Assembly (NCBI GenBank): GCA_013420905.1
Contig: JAAXNY010000007.1
Location: 186,001-250,000 of the forward strand
DNA length: 64,000 nt
Direction of reading: 5' to 3'
Origin: Collybia mongolica
Lineage: Eukaryota > Basidiomycota > Agaricomycetes > Agaricales > Clitocybaceae
Below are positions 12,829 through 23,900 of the stretch, piece after piece. Under the pieces are notes generated by a model. It saw only the letters and a list, made by a program, of their open reading frames with translations, was not told where the DNA came from and searched no databases. The first letter of the stretch is position 1. Each line of letters opens with the position of its first letter. Position numbers and translations under genes: made by a program.

Positions 12829-14940
12829 ATGCCTGCCTCTCGCTCTAAAGATAAACCTCCCAACCCTCCCGACCCCCCCGGGGGCTCAGGGATGGTCGAC
12901 CCTGCTACCATCTTCCGACCTCCTATGTCGAAATCTCCATCCCCCGCTATTAGCTTCTCTAGACAATCCCTGGAGCGGGCTCTACGCATTCAGAGGACGA
13001 AGCCCAGTAGGGCTAACTTCTCATCTGTCCACCCCTCTCCTGCCAGAAGTGACGAGGAGGGAGATCCTGAACTCGAGGCTGCCGATAACGTGGACTCTAC
13101 TGTTAAGCGGACCGCCAAGGGCAAAGGCCGCGCTGCCACACCCACGGACAATGCCGAGATGACTGACGTCTCAGGCATCCCCACGGATGCATTTGCCGAA
13201 GGGAGTGACGCTGACCTGCAATACTCCTTCCAATTCCGGCGTGATCCAAAGACTTGGACCTCCGACACCGAATCCGCTGCTTCCTCAGCGCGCGCGATCG
13301 CCTCTTTCCTTGAATTTGGTGTGCAAAATGGGAAGATGTGGAACACATCAGAATCTGATGGTCTCGTTGAGGCCTCAGGTCATCTGATCCATGGCCTAGT
13401 CAAACATGGGTTTGTCAGGAACTCTCTCCGTGGCTTGGACCCCCAGTCCTCGACATGGACGTTCATGGAAAGTGTCGCGACCTCCATTCGCACTGCCCTC
13501 GCGGAGGAACGCCAGGCCCACCATGCCAGGCACCCTCCTCCTAAAATCCCTCCCGGCCAGCTGCCTAACCCATCAAGGCACCGGTCCTTTGTTCATCGCG
13601 GCTCGGACCCCGCCGGCGCTCGACGCCCCGGCAAGTTCCAGCAAACCAAATGACGTAACCCCGACAATAATCCTTTTAGGAACGGGATGTACGCGCCGCC
13701 GGCCCCGCTATACTCGCAGGTAGCAGGTGCCCCCCCGCCGGCCCCAGGCCCTTCCAACCAGAAGAAAGCCAGGACCACTCAGCATGAGGAGAGTTTAGTC
13801 AGGCTGGCCCAGGCCTTCCCGTACTCAAACCCGAATCAGGTCATGGGTGCGAGCGATCTGCTCGCACCAAAAACAGCCGGTCTGAGCGCTCCTAACAAGC
13901 GCAAGTCCACTACCCACGGCCTGTCATGCAAAGCGATGACAGTGTTCGCTTCTCCCGCAGTCCCATGGGACCTCAAACCATGCTGCGCTCCCCTGACTGA
14001 TGCCCTCACAAAGGCACAGTCCAAACTCCGGATCCTGCACGAGGAACGATCACTTGGTAGCATTACTATCACAGCTGACAATATCCCGTCCGAGGCCGAC
14101 ATCAAGGTCATCCACCGCTGGTTCCAGTGGAACGCGGGACAGACCAAAGTCAAGGATGCCACGATCTACGTGGAGGCTGGCTCGTCCAGATCCTCTATGA
14201 TGGTCGCTGACTTCCCCTTCTACAGCCTCGAACCCAAATTGGGGGAGAATGGCAAGCCAATCCCTATCTCTGGGCAAGACGCACTCAACGTCCTGCTTCA
14301 ACAGTGTAATGCCGAACAGAGAAAGGCTCTCTGATTTTACCACTCTGTTCCACCCAGAGTAGTGAAAGCTTCCAGTCACGCGTCTAACACGTACCTCTTC
14401 TTTGAGATATATGACTCGCGGGGCGGGTTGAATCTTAAAGTGCTCAAGGGAACCTCATTCCAGTGGGGGACCCATAGGCTCCGCTTCGCAGAGGCGACCC
14501 CCAGAGTTGGGGCGCCCCTGTGCAACCGCTGTTGGAGGTACGGGCACTGCTCTATGGCGGCGGCTTGTCCTTCCAAAAGCATTCACTGTCAGAAGTGTGG
14601 TGGCAACCACACCAAGAACTTCCATCGTGTATTGGCCACGTGCTGCAAAGCACAGCCGAACGCGAAACCACCCATCGCGGCTACACCGGGTAACGAGCCG
14701 TGCCCCCACCCAGACAGGTGCATCAACTGTCGAACCGCTGGTCACCCGTTGGATTCGAGGGACTGCCCCTTCTGGAAGAAGAGATACAATGCCGGGTGGA
14801 TCCTGGCTAAGTATAAATCCGTTAAAGTAGGTGACGCCATCATCGTCCCCCTTAGTAAGCTCACTGGCGCCTCCCCATCTCTAGGACCCCGTCCCCGAGC
14901 TGGAGAGCGTCATCTCCACGCTCAGAAAACTAGTCATTAA
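12829..14940 (+). pseudogene. LINE ORF1 (Gag-like), two premature stops
   Basis: One continuous frame runs from ATG 12829 (MPASRSKDKPPNPPDPPGG) to TAA at 14938, 703 codons. It is interrupted only by TGA at 13651-13653 and TGA at 14332-14334; in both cases CGA (Arg) fits the context. The N-terminal half is Pro/Ser/charge-rich. The C-terminal third has CCHC-type zinc knuckles (CNRCWRYGHC, CQKCGGNH, CINCRTAGH). In the family this protein binds RNA and acts as a chaperone for target-primed reverse transcription. ORF2 starts close behind it, but the Tc1 element now separates them. Confidence 0.85.
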
Positions 14941-14968
14941 TGAATAAGTTGTTTAGAGCGTGCATATA

Positions 14969-15180
14969 CAGTGGCTCAAAAAACTGCCCCAATGTTTGTA
15001 CATTTTTGAAAGATCAATATGGTATGAAGTGCTGACATAAGCAGGGGACCTGGGGTAATTATGTAAGATACTATGACATCGTGGCTTTCCAATGGACCCT
15101 GGATCATGTGATTTGGATCAATATCCATTAAGCTATAAGCCAAACAAAATGGTTACTTATTGGGGCAGTTTTTTGACCCT
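14969..15180 (+). repeat. Tc1 left TIR (212 bp)
   Basis: Begins CAGTGGCTCAAAAAACTG and ends GGGGCAGTTTTTTGACCCT, so outer and inner motifs are inverted copies of each other. About 98% identical to the right TIR by eye. Confidence 0.92.
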
Positions 15181-15329
15181 TATCTTATTTTCCATTATTC
15201 TGGCATTTATGATCCAATGCAAGAACATTATGGACTGTGGGAAGAATAAACAATGTCATGTGACTTTATTTGTATCAATTTGACATGTTGGAATTGGTTC
15301 AATCATCTTCTTGACCTCTTACCACCATC

Positions 15330-16349
15330 ATGAAAGCCATTTCTACTGCTCAGCACAATACTGTTGTTTCTCTCCTCAATGAGGGCTATTCTCAGCGTCA
15401 AATCAAGGAGAAAACTGGTCTAGGGAAGGGTACCATCAGTAGGATCAGCAAAGATGTGGATGGAAACAAAGAAAACAACCTTGGTGGCCGCCCCTCCAAG
15501 CTGTCTGTTCGTGACAAACAGTCAATTATTCATCAAATCAAGTCAGGGAAGCTTGATAATGCAGTTCAGGCTACCCAATTCATCAATGGCATCATCCCCA
15601 ATCCTGTCACACCCCAGACAGTCAGAAATGCACTCAAGGAAAATCAATTTTATGCTGCTACAAAGAGGAAAGCTCCTCTTCTCAAACGAGCCCATCGCAT
15701 CCGGCGTCTCCAGTTTGCAAAATATCATGAAAGCTGGACTGTGGAGGACTGGAAAAGGGTTCTATGGACAGATGAGACCAAAATCAATAGGATTGGGTCA
15801 GATGGAAAGGTTTATGTCTGGAAACAAAGGGGAGAACCACCATCTGATAGAACAACATCACCTACTGTCAAACATGGAGGAGGAGGAAACCTCATGGTAT
15901 GGGGTTGTATGGGGTGGAATGGAGTGGGAAAGCTCATAGAGGTGCAGGGGAACATGGACAAGGTTCAATACTGTGAAATTTTGGAGAGTGGAGTTCAGGA
16001 AAGTTTTGAGAAGTTGGAAATGGTGGATGGCGAGCGCTACTTTCAGCAAGATAACGACCCCAAACACACATCTGGACTGGCCACACAGTGGTTTGAAGAC
16101 AACAACATTCAAGTCCTTGGCTGGCCTGCCCAATCCCCTGACATGAATCCAATAGAACACCTTTGGGAACATCTCAAGCGCCGTCTTAAAGAATATCCGA
16201 CACCACCCAAAGGAGTACATGAGTTGTGGGATAGATTGGCTGAAGAGTGGGGTGAAATTCCACCAGAGGTATGCCAAAACCTGATAGAAAGTATGCCCAG
16301 GCGGATACAAGCAGTTATAAAGGCAAAAGGTGGTCATACAAAGTATTAG
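15330..16349 (+). CDS. Tc1-family transposase, intact, DD34E
   Basis: 339 codons, the usual size for Tc1 transposases. The N-terminus holds a helix-turn-helix (residues ~8-38: LLNEGYSQRQIKEKTGLGKG), followed by a basic GGRPSKLS segment resembling the hook between the paired DNA-binding domains. The catalytic triad is complete: first Asp in LWTDETK, second Asp in FQQDNDPKH, and Glu in MNPIEHLWE. Thirty-four residues lie between the second Asp and the Glu, which is DD34E. It would cut and paste the element at TA sites. No stop or frameshift is present. Confidence 0.95.
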   Translation: MKAISTAQHNTVVSLLNEGYSQRQIKEKTGLGKGTISRISKDVDGNKENNLGGRPSKLSVRDKQSIIHQIKSGKLDNAVQATQFINGIIPNPVTPQTVRNALKENQFYAATKRKAPLLKRAHRIRRLQFAKYHESWTVEDWKRVLWTDETKINRIGSDGKVYVWKQRGEPPSDRTTSPTVKHGGGGNLMVWGCMGWNGVGKLIEVQGNMDKVQYCEILESGVQESFEKLEMVDGERYFQQDNDPKHTSGLATQWFEDNNIQVLGWPAQSPDMNPIEHLWEHLKRRLKEYPTPPKGVHELWDRLAEEWGEIPPEVCQNLIESMPRRIQAVIKAKGGHTKY

Positions 16350-16364
16350 ATAGAAAATTAATAG

Positions 16365-16576
16365 AGGGTCAAAAAACTGCCCCAATGAGTAATCATTTTG
16401 TTTGGCCTATAGCTTAATGGGTTTTGATCCAAATCACATGATCCAGGGTCCATTGGAAAGCCACGATGTCATAGTATCTTACATAATTACCCCAGGTCCC
16501 CTGCTTATGTCAGCACTTCATACCATATTGATCTTTCAAAAATGTACAAACATTGGGGCAGTTTTTTGAGCCACTG
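16365..16576 (-). repeat. Tc1 right TIR (212 bp)
   Basis: Reverse complement of the left TIR with roughly five mismatches, all in its inner third. Confidence 0.92.
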
Positions 16577-16578
16577 TA

Positions 16579-19500
16579 TTGTCAAAATGTAGCAAAGAAT
16601 ACACTTTGGCTCGAATCGCTACTTGAGTCCGATAAACTTAAGTGGGACATACTATTAATCCAGGAACCCCCCTGGAAAGTCGTTAGACACACTGCATCGC
16701 TCACGGCGAAGGAAGGCGCCCCAGTAATTGGGGGGCCGACCCCCGGAGTGGACGTGCTTCTCCCCTCCAGGCATCGATGCAGATGCCCGGCCGCGTGTCC
16801 TCACATACGTGCACAACAGGCTCTGACCTGCTAAGCCCGCGTTGAGACCAGACATTGTCTCTCATAGAGACATCATTGCAATTTCGCTGAAGGGCCCTGG
16901 TGGCCCGAAAATGATAGTCAACGTATACTCTGACACCGAAGGAACGGCCATCAGACACATATCCGATCACCGGGACAAGTTCCGTGACGTGGGTTATATG
17001 GGTGGTGATTTCAATTGCCTGTCCCCGTTATGGGACCCCGAAGTGGTCGACAACAACCCTAAAGCCACCTCCCTACTGGAGGTGACACAAGACATTGGTC
17101 TCGAGAGAGTTGGGCCGCCCGCCAGGGTGACTATGCATATACCACGCAACAACAAACTCAGAGAATCAATCTTAGACCTTGTGTTCCTCGAAAACACAAG
17201 GACATATCAAGCAGAAGTCCGTGTGGGAGAGGCGGGAGCCTCGGACCACAGGCCGCTTACCACGGTCCTCCCCATTAGACACGAAGTCATGGAGGGGAAG
17301 AAGCGCATTAAGCCCAAATCGGAGGAGGAAAACGACTTCCTCGAGATGATTGGGTTTAACCTAGACTCCATTGAGCTGCCGGAGGTGCCGTCAGCCAAGG
17401 GAATAGAATGCGTTACTGAACGGATAGCCACCATCTTCAAGACCGCATGGGACAAGTTTGCCGAGGCCAGGCGCGTCAGCGCCCGATCCAAGCCTTGGTG
17501 GAATGCGACCTGCACGGAGGCGAAGGAGATGGCCATGTTCACTAACGAACGGGATGACTGGAGGGCTCTAAAGAGGGCCACCAGACAAGCCAAGAGGGTC
17601 TTCTTTGATGAACACATTGAGGAAGTGTCTCACACCACTAAAAGGCCCTGGGACCTCATGAACTGGGTAGGGCCTCGCAAGACACCTGCTGCCGTCACGA
17701 TCAATCATAACGGCAACCCTTGCAACACAAACGAAGAGCTGTGGGATGCCATCCACAGTACATTCAACTCCACACACGACAGACCACCCAACATGGCTGA
17801 AATGGGCGACCAATGGAAGGCCCCCGAGACCAGGGGCTGGACTAAATTTAGCCTCAAGGAGATGAGGGATGCCCTTCAGGGCACCTCGAACAGTTCGGCC
17901 CCTGGGCCGGACAACATCACCTGGAGGCATTTGAAACGGCTCCTCATAGGACCCGAAGCCCAGGCTGTCATAGTCTGGCTGGCGAACGCATGCCTGTCAT
18001 GTGGACACTGGCCGGAACACTTCAAAGCCTCGCGCATGGTCATCATCCCAAAGCCAGGGAAGGCGACTTACGACACCCCTAAGTCTTATAGACCCATCGT
18101 GCTCCTGAACACGCTGGGCAAGCTTATTGAGAAAATGCTATCCACCTGCTTGCAGTTTGAAGCACAAGCAGCAGGAGTACTACACCCGAATCAGTTCAGT
18201 GGTGTCCGTCAGAACTCCACCGAAGATGCCAGAGTCTTCCTTACCCACATTGTCCGCGAAGGACGGACAAGGAGGGTCAAGACAAGCGTGGTTGCATTTG
18301 ATCTCACCCAATTTTTCCCCTCGATCAACCACGAGGTGATGATCAACATCTTGGAAGGCCAGGGGTTCGCGCCCGAAATAGTCGCGTTCTTCCGGTTGTA
18401 CTTGGTGGGTTGCAAGACCAGATATGTTTGGGGGGATGATGAATCCCCCCCATTCGATTCGAGCGTAGGACTGGGACAGGGCTCCGCCCTATCCCCAATC
18501 CTGTCGGCCCTCGTTCCAGCCATTCTCATAAAAGAGTTCTATAGATGGAATGGGAATGAATCTGACCTCATCTCCTACGTCGACGACGGGACCATCATAT
18601 CCCAGTCGAAGACGTGGGAAGACAACAACAATATGCTCAAGAGAGCATACAACATCATCTTCCTCATGACGAGAGCCATGGGCCTGATCCTTGAACATGC
18701 GAAGTCAGAGGGCTTCCATTTCAGCCTTCTAAAATCGGACGACAATCCGACCATAGATCTCGGCCATGCCCCTTATACAGGGGCCACCCCTCTGAAACCA
18801 GGGCTCCTGTGGAGATACCTAGGCCTCTACTTTGACCGCGCGCTTTCATTCAAGAAACATGTGGAGATGTACGCAAACAAGGCCCTGACCTCAAGCAGGG
18901 CCCTGTTAGCGCTTGGAAACTCGACACGGGGCTTAAGGCCCGTGCACAAAAGAACTCTGTACCGGGCTTGTGTACTTCCAATTGCGACGTATGGATGCCG
19001 GTTATGGAACGTTGATGGGGCCCGCATCAAAGGGCACCTCGAAGCACTCCGTAAGATGCAACGAAAGGCTGCACTATGGATCACAGGCAACTTCAGGACC
19101 ACCCCTGAAAGGGGCCCCGGAGACCCTCGCAGGCCTTCCGCCCATCCACTTGCACATCCGTAAGTTGGTGGAGAGGAGCCATTACTGTGTCCGGACTTTG
19201 GCCAAGAGCCACGCGGTCAGGAACTTAATTGACGGACAGGCACACCTGTCAGTCAGCCGCATGTCTGTCGCCAAGAGGCACAGAATCAAATCCGGGATAA
19301 TGGATTCATTTGCCCGACTAAAGGATTGCAGCGATGATGCATCCCCAGTGTTCCCCCTCGCGCAACCGGGCAGTCGATTACTTGACTGGACAGCCGAGAG
19401 GGTGGAGATCAGACCCTCCCCACCCCCCGAAGAAGAGAAGGAGAAGAGGAAGAAGGCTCTCGCTGATTTCAGGAAAGTTCTTACTAACCGAATCAATGAA

Positions 19501-20394
19501 GCTAAGCATGACCCAAAACGAGTCGCGATCATATGCAACGGGTCTGTTCCACGGTCCGAAGACCTCCAGGCTACCTCAGCCTGGAGAGTCTGGTCGGACG
19601 GTATACTGTATAACGGCATTGCCCCTTGTGGGAATGCCACTTCGGATGATGCTGAGGCCTGCGCCATCTCGAAAGGGGTGGACGAGGCCCTCAGCATCCC
19701 TAACCTAGACATCCGGAAAATTGATGTCTTCTCAGACTCCGTGAATGCAATTGAACTGGTCGTTGACCTGACGCATCACACGGCACACAAATGGGCCGCC
19801 AACGTATCGGCCAAACTCGCTTACTGGCTAACGGTTAAACCGGACGCCAGTATCACTCTGCACCACACACCAAAGGTGTGCGAGGTGCGCAAACACATAC
19901 TTGCCCACGAAGCGGCCTCCAATACGGAGATTCCACACGGAGAAGTAAAACACACATCCCTTGCTAAGGCGAGGGCGGACGTGGTTCTGTGTATGACGGA
20001 CGCTTGGAGCGAATTGGCCAAGCAAAAGTCTTACATAGGGTCCCACTTCTTGCCGCTCTACGAAGGGAGTAAGCAGCTACTGCCAAGTCACCTGAAAGGA
20101 GGGACTTGGATCGGAAAGGTGTCCACCAACACCAGTAATACCATCAGGCTAGCGCGGGCCCTAACGGGCCACGCGCCGATTGGCGCGTACAGACAAAGGT
20201 TCCTTAAGGAGAAGGAGACCTACGAATGCGACTGCAGCCTCGGAAAGGAGACCGTAGAACACGTATTCTGGCACTGTCTGCTATACCAGCGGAAAACCCG
20301 GCCCGGGAGGACGCTGACTCTTGTCTGGGTCAGCAACTTCCTACACAACAACCCGGAGGCCTTTGGGGTCTTCCGGGAACCCCGTTTAGAGTAG
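16579..20394 (+). pseudogene. LINE ORF2: endonuclease, reverse transcriptase, RNase H (broken)
   Basis: Reading resumes after the Tc1 element with CQNVAKNTLWLESLLES. The APE-type endonuclease shows LLIQEPPW, GDFNCLSPLWDPEV, LDLVF and SDHRPL. RT motifs include VAFDLTQFFPS, GLGQGSALSP and YVDDGTI, with both catalytic Asp. A frameshift near 19,100 leads into the RNase H domain (WRVWSDG, DAEACAI, VFSDSVNA) and a C-terminal CCHC finger (CDCSLGKETVEHVFWHC). Defects are a frameshift near 16,760-16,800, TGA at 16824-16826 where CGA fits, the frameshift near 19,100, and an Asn (19537-19539) where the first RNase H Asp is expected. The start lies before the Tc1 insertion and is itself off frame. Confidence 0.85.
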
Positions 20395-20872
20395 GGTGGG
20401 TGTACCGGGCGGTAAGTAGGTTCTTGCTGAGGGGTAGCTGCGACACCGAGGCATCAGTCCCAGGCTTCGGCCCGGGGTGAGCGGTCATGCATGGCCTCGG
20501 CCTCTCCGGACTAAGTCGACCTCCTCTCGAGGAGGTCTCCAGGGGGATGAGCCCCCCCGGTGAACCTGTCGGCAGGGGTGGCCGCACTAATACTTATTTA
20601 CCAAGCGGATTGAGAGGCGCGGGGGGCGAGCCCCCCTGCTACAACACCTGCTCTCGTTTCCTGCAAGGGACTATTTTACGGCCCCTCACAAGGGGGCTCA
20701 CTCAGGGAGCGCTTCCAACCGGGAACGGGCGGGGCAATCCAGACCTGCCTCATATGACGGCCTATAATGGACATATCACGACTCGACTTGATACGACTAC
20801 GGTTACACGTGACCGCTTCTGTACTTTTGTATTGCAGTATATAAAAACGTTGAAGGAAAAAAAAAAAAAAAA
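20395..20872 (+). other. LINE 3' untranslated region and poly(A)
   Basis: GC-rich, with short palindromes (for example CCTCTCGAGGAGG near 20520), ending in a run of about 17 A before the right target duplication. I see no gene here. Confidence 0.7.
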
Positions 20873-20895
20873 AGCTCAACTACAAGACATTCCTT
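20873..20895. repeat. LINE target-site duplication, right copy
   Basis: AGCTCAACTACAAG plus ACATTCCTT, matching 12701-12722 with a single extra base. Confidence 0.85.
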
Positions 20896-20939
20896 ATTGT
20901 TATCCTATTCAGCTTATGTCCTCTACAACCGACAACCAC

Positions 20940-23900
20940 TCAGGATTGGTGAGGTAAGAATGGACAATTGGACCGATTATGCCCCTCCTGTCGGCAGACA
21001 CCACATCGGTTTGGCCTCCCACGTTTTGCAGCTTGCTTGTTCCCACCAGCATTTGTAGAGGATTGTTTCTGACCGCCTCCACCTCGTGTGCGGCCCTCTA
21101 ATGCACCTGTTAGCCGCTGTGTACGTGGCCTTCCCTTGGGATTCAATGTAGGGGGGTCATGAAGTGTTCCTCGGTGTGTTTCATTCAATGCACTCTCTCT
21201 TGGGCCGACAATAGTTAAATATTCTCAAACACTTGAAGGGAATAAATACTCACTGTAGGTCACAAAGACCGTCGACGAGAGCATCAAGTTGCTCTTGTGT
21301 CTGCACTGTGGATAGGAGTGGCCGGATTGCTGCCTGAGCCTCATGGAACACTGCGCGCTGGAACGGTTTGGGTTCCTGTAGAGAATCCTTCGGTGGGAGA
21401 TCTGGAGACCTTTGTAGGGCTCAATGGGTTTGAGAAGAGAGATGCGGGTAGAGTGGTGATTGATTTCGGGAGGGCTCGGGCGTCTGCAATGTGGTCTAAG
21501 GTGTTGAGATAGTCGTTATATCTAGATGAGGATCTTGATACCACCTGGAGAATGTGTACCATTATAATGTAATACCGAACCAGTAATGAGAACTGTAATA
21601 CCTTGCACGAACCAGACCGATGTGGAACCGGAGACCTTTGGCTTTCATGACGGTGAGAGCCTGAAAGAAATGACGGCAGGGTATGCCAAGATTCACTCCC
21701 ATGCAGCAGTCGCAGACATATCGATTGTCAGGTAGAACGGCCAGGTAATGTGTTGCGCTGGTCCCGAGGTGAGTAATCCGGAGAAGATAGATAACTTTAA
21801 GGCCTCGTCCATTGATGAGATGGAGCAGCCATTTGGTGGAGATATATGCTTTGTCATTCTCGAATTGGGAAAGCATGTGCTGCACATACAAAATTTATCA
21901 GCCAAGATTTTGCTGTGATTCACTGCTGTGACTGACCTTCTCCTCTCCTCCTATCCAGTCATAGCCCGTTTCTTTATCAATCTGGATTGCGTACTCTGTC
22001 TATACACAGCATCCACAAAAAAAGTCAAATGAATAAATTCCGGTGCTCACCCAGTTGCCCATACCCTCAGGGAGCTGCAGGACTTTGGTTTTGTAGTACA
22101 TCGACAACTCCATTTGCTTGAAGCATGTTTTTAATGCATAAGGTCCTGCATGGTCTCAAAGAATTTTAAGGGGTCCTATGAAGACAGATTCTATGTTGCG
22201 ATCATTCTGTTGGCGAGATGACTCCAGAACAGAACAAACAAGTTAATTTTGATGATAGCCAGAATAAAGAACCATACAAACCTCCCGAGCCCAGATCATT
22301 TCGTTAACATGTTGGCCATTTGCACGTTCATTGAGCCTATCGAACAGTTGCTTCAGACCTGTCTTAGATCCACCTATCAACTTATTCACCCTGTTCTCAG
22401 CCTCGACCCGCCCATTGGTCCGTACCCCCGCAGTAAATTTGAAAGATACCCATGCCCAAGCCCATCGTTCACAGGAAGGAAATAGCTCAGCATCGAGATA
22501 AGCTTGAGTTGAAGGATATCTTGAAACAAGATGCTTCCATAATCGATTGAATTCTTCAGGTGAGACGGCACGGTATGTTGCCCAAAAATCACGCTGGAAG
22601 TTACTCCACTCGGTGCCAAGACCACTTCGTAGATTGGTCGTCACATTGCCGTCAAGGTGGTGGAGACAGTAGATGTGATCAGTAAGTGGTAGAGTCGCTT
22701 CAACAGAAGAAATAAGGGTCTGACTTCGATCACTAGCAAAGACTTCGGGGTGTACACCATTTGTGCTATCAAGATGGCATCGCAGTACCCAATTGCATCA
22801 GTAAGATGACAAATTTCTTGTTCGCTTTTCGGCACTTTCCGGAACTTTTCGGCTTGACAACAAGTCTGCAAGTTTCCTCTGAAAGTTTTTCCTATGTGTG
22901 GCATCACAATACAGCTCCAATACCCAAACTAGGTTTGTAGTTGGTCTTCAGGAATGTATTGAGTATGAAGTTCACCTGTAAGTTGATCCTACATATCAAA
23001 AGTCGGCCCATAGTTCCGAATTACGTTGTCACCATCTGTGATGGTGACGGCAATGGTATGTAAACACAGCGCATGTTCTGTGCTCGGAAACATGTAGGTG
23101 AAGGCTGTGGGGATATCCTGAGACCAGTCAACATGTTGTTAAGCACACTACTGGAGAAGCAATAAATTTCAAACAAATTTGCATTGAGAACTTGTCAAAA
23201 TTCAGACATAGCTTTTCAGCTGTTCATTTGCACACTTTTCGGACTTGTACAAGCATGAAAAGAAATTTGTATAAACACTGATGTGTGATGTGCAAGATCC
23301 TCCATTGCATGCAAGGCATACCAGGCATTGCGTGACATTCCTGTATTGTCAATAACTACCCCAATGTTAAGGGGATAGCCACTGCTGTTTCGATTGTAGG
23401 TGTTATCATTAACAAGAATGTCACTAAATCGTTTCATCAATTCGGCTTGAAGTGGAGACTGCCACCATACACCAGTGACGGTCTGCAAATCATTCAGCTT
23501 GAGATGGTACTTCCAACCATGTTCTTCATCTATCTTCTTCTGGAGGCTTGCAATGATGGCAGCTATGTCCCCACCAAGTGACACAACAGCTTCTCTTGCC
23601 TCCTGTCGTGCCTTGGTGATGATGTTGCCAATTTGCCATGGTTCTAGAGTCTCAGAAAATCGGCTATCAAAGACATTTGATATCTGTTTCTGACTGAAGT
23701 TGCTGGAAGAGGTTGCCAGCTCAACAATAACCTTTCATTGCTCAAGTGTTGGTGGGCGACAGATCATGCCACCAAGAGGAATTTCTCGTTCATGGTTATG
23801 ATCCCAGTTGGCAAGAGTAATATGCCATAACGTTGAGTGTTGTATTTGACTGGCATTGACATGAGCCATGCAACTAGTCTTGATGGATTTCCCTTTATGA

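Larger units (their letters stand above)
14969..16576 (+). mobile_element. Tc1/mariner element, complete, inserted in the LINE
   Basis: A 1,608-bp element flanked by TA at 14967-14968 and 16577-16578. Its 212-bp TIRs (14969-15180 and 16365-16576) differ at about five positions. Each TIR holds the motif CAAAAAACTGCCCCAAT at its outer end and the same motif inverted at its inner end. The single gene inside is intact. Near-identical TIRs and an intact frame make it the youngest insertion of the stack. Confidence 0.95.
12723..20872 (+). mobile_element. Tad-like LINE retrotransposon inserted in the MULE
   Basis: A non-LTR element of about 6.5 kb without its internal Tc1 insertion. Two ORFs are visible: a Gag-like protein with CCHC knuckles, and an endonuclease-RT-RNase H polyprotein. 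It ends in an A-tract (20857-20873) and has a ~22-bp target duplication. The order EN, RT, RNase H and a C-terminal CCHC finger is that of fungal Tad-clade LINEs. Both ORFs are broken, mostly by TGA at positions where CGA would fit. Confidence 0.88.

Noticed and set aside
15858..16385. Minus-strand ORF of 175 codons
   Set aside because: Shadow of the Tc1 transposase gene and its TIR.
22641..22907. ORF conserved at 22641-22907 and 42631-42894 as a possible small gene
   Set aside because: The shared part lies wholly inside the MITE-like element and reads into unrelated flanks; it is conserved because the element is.
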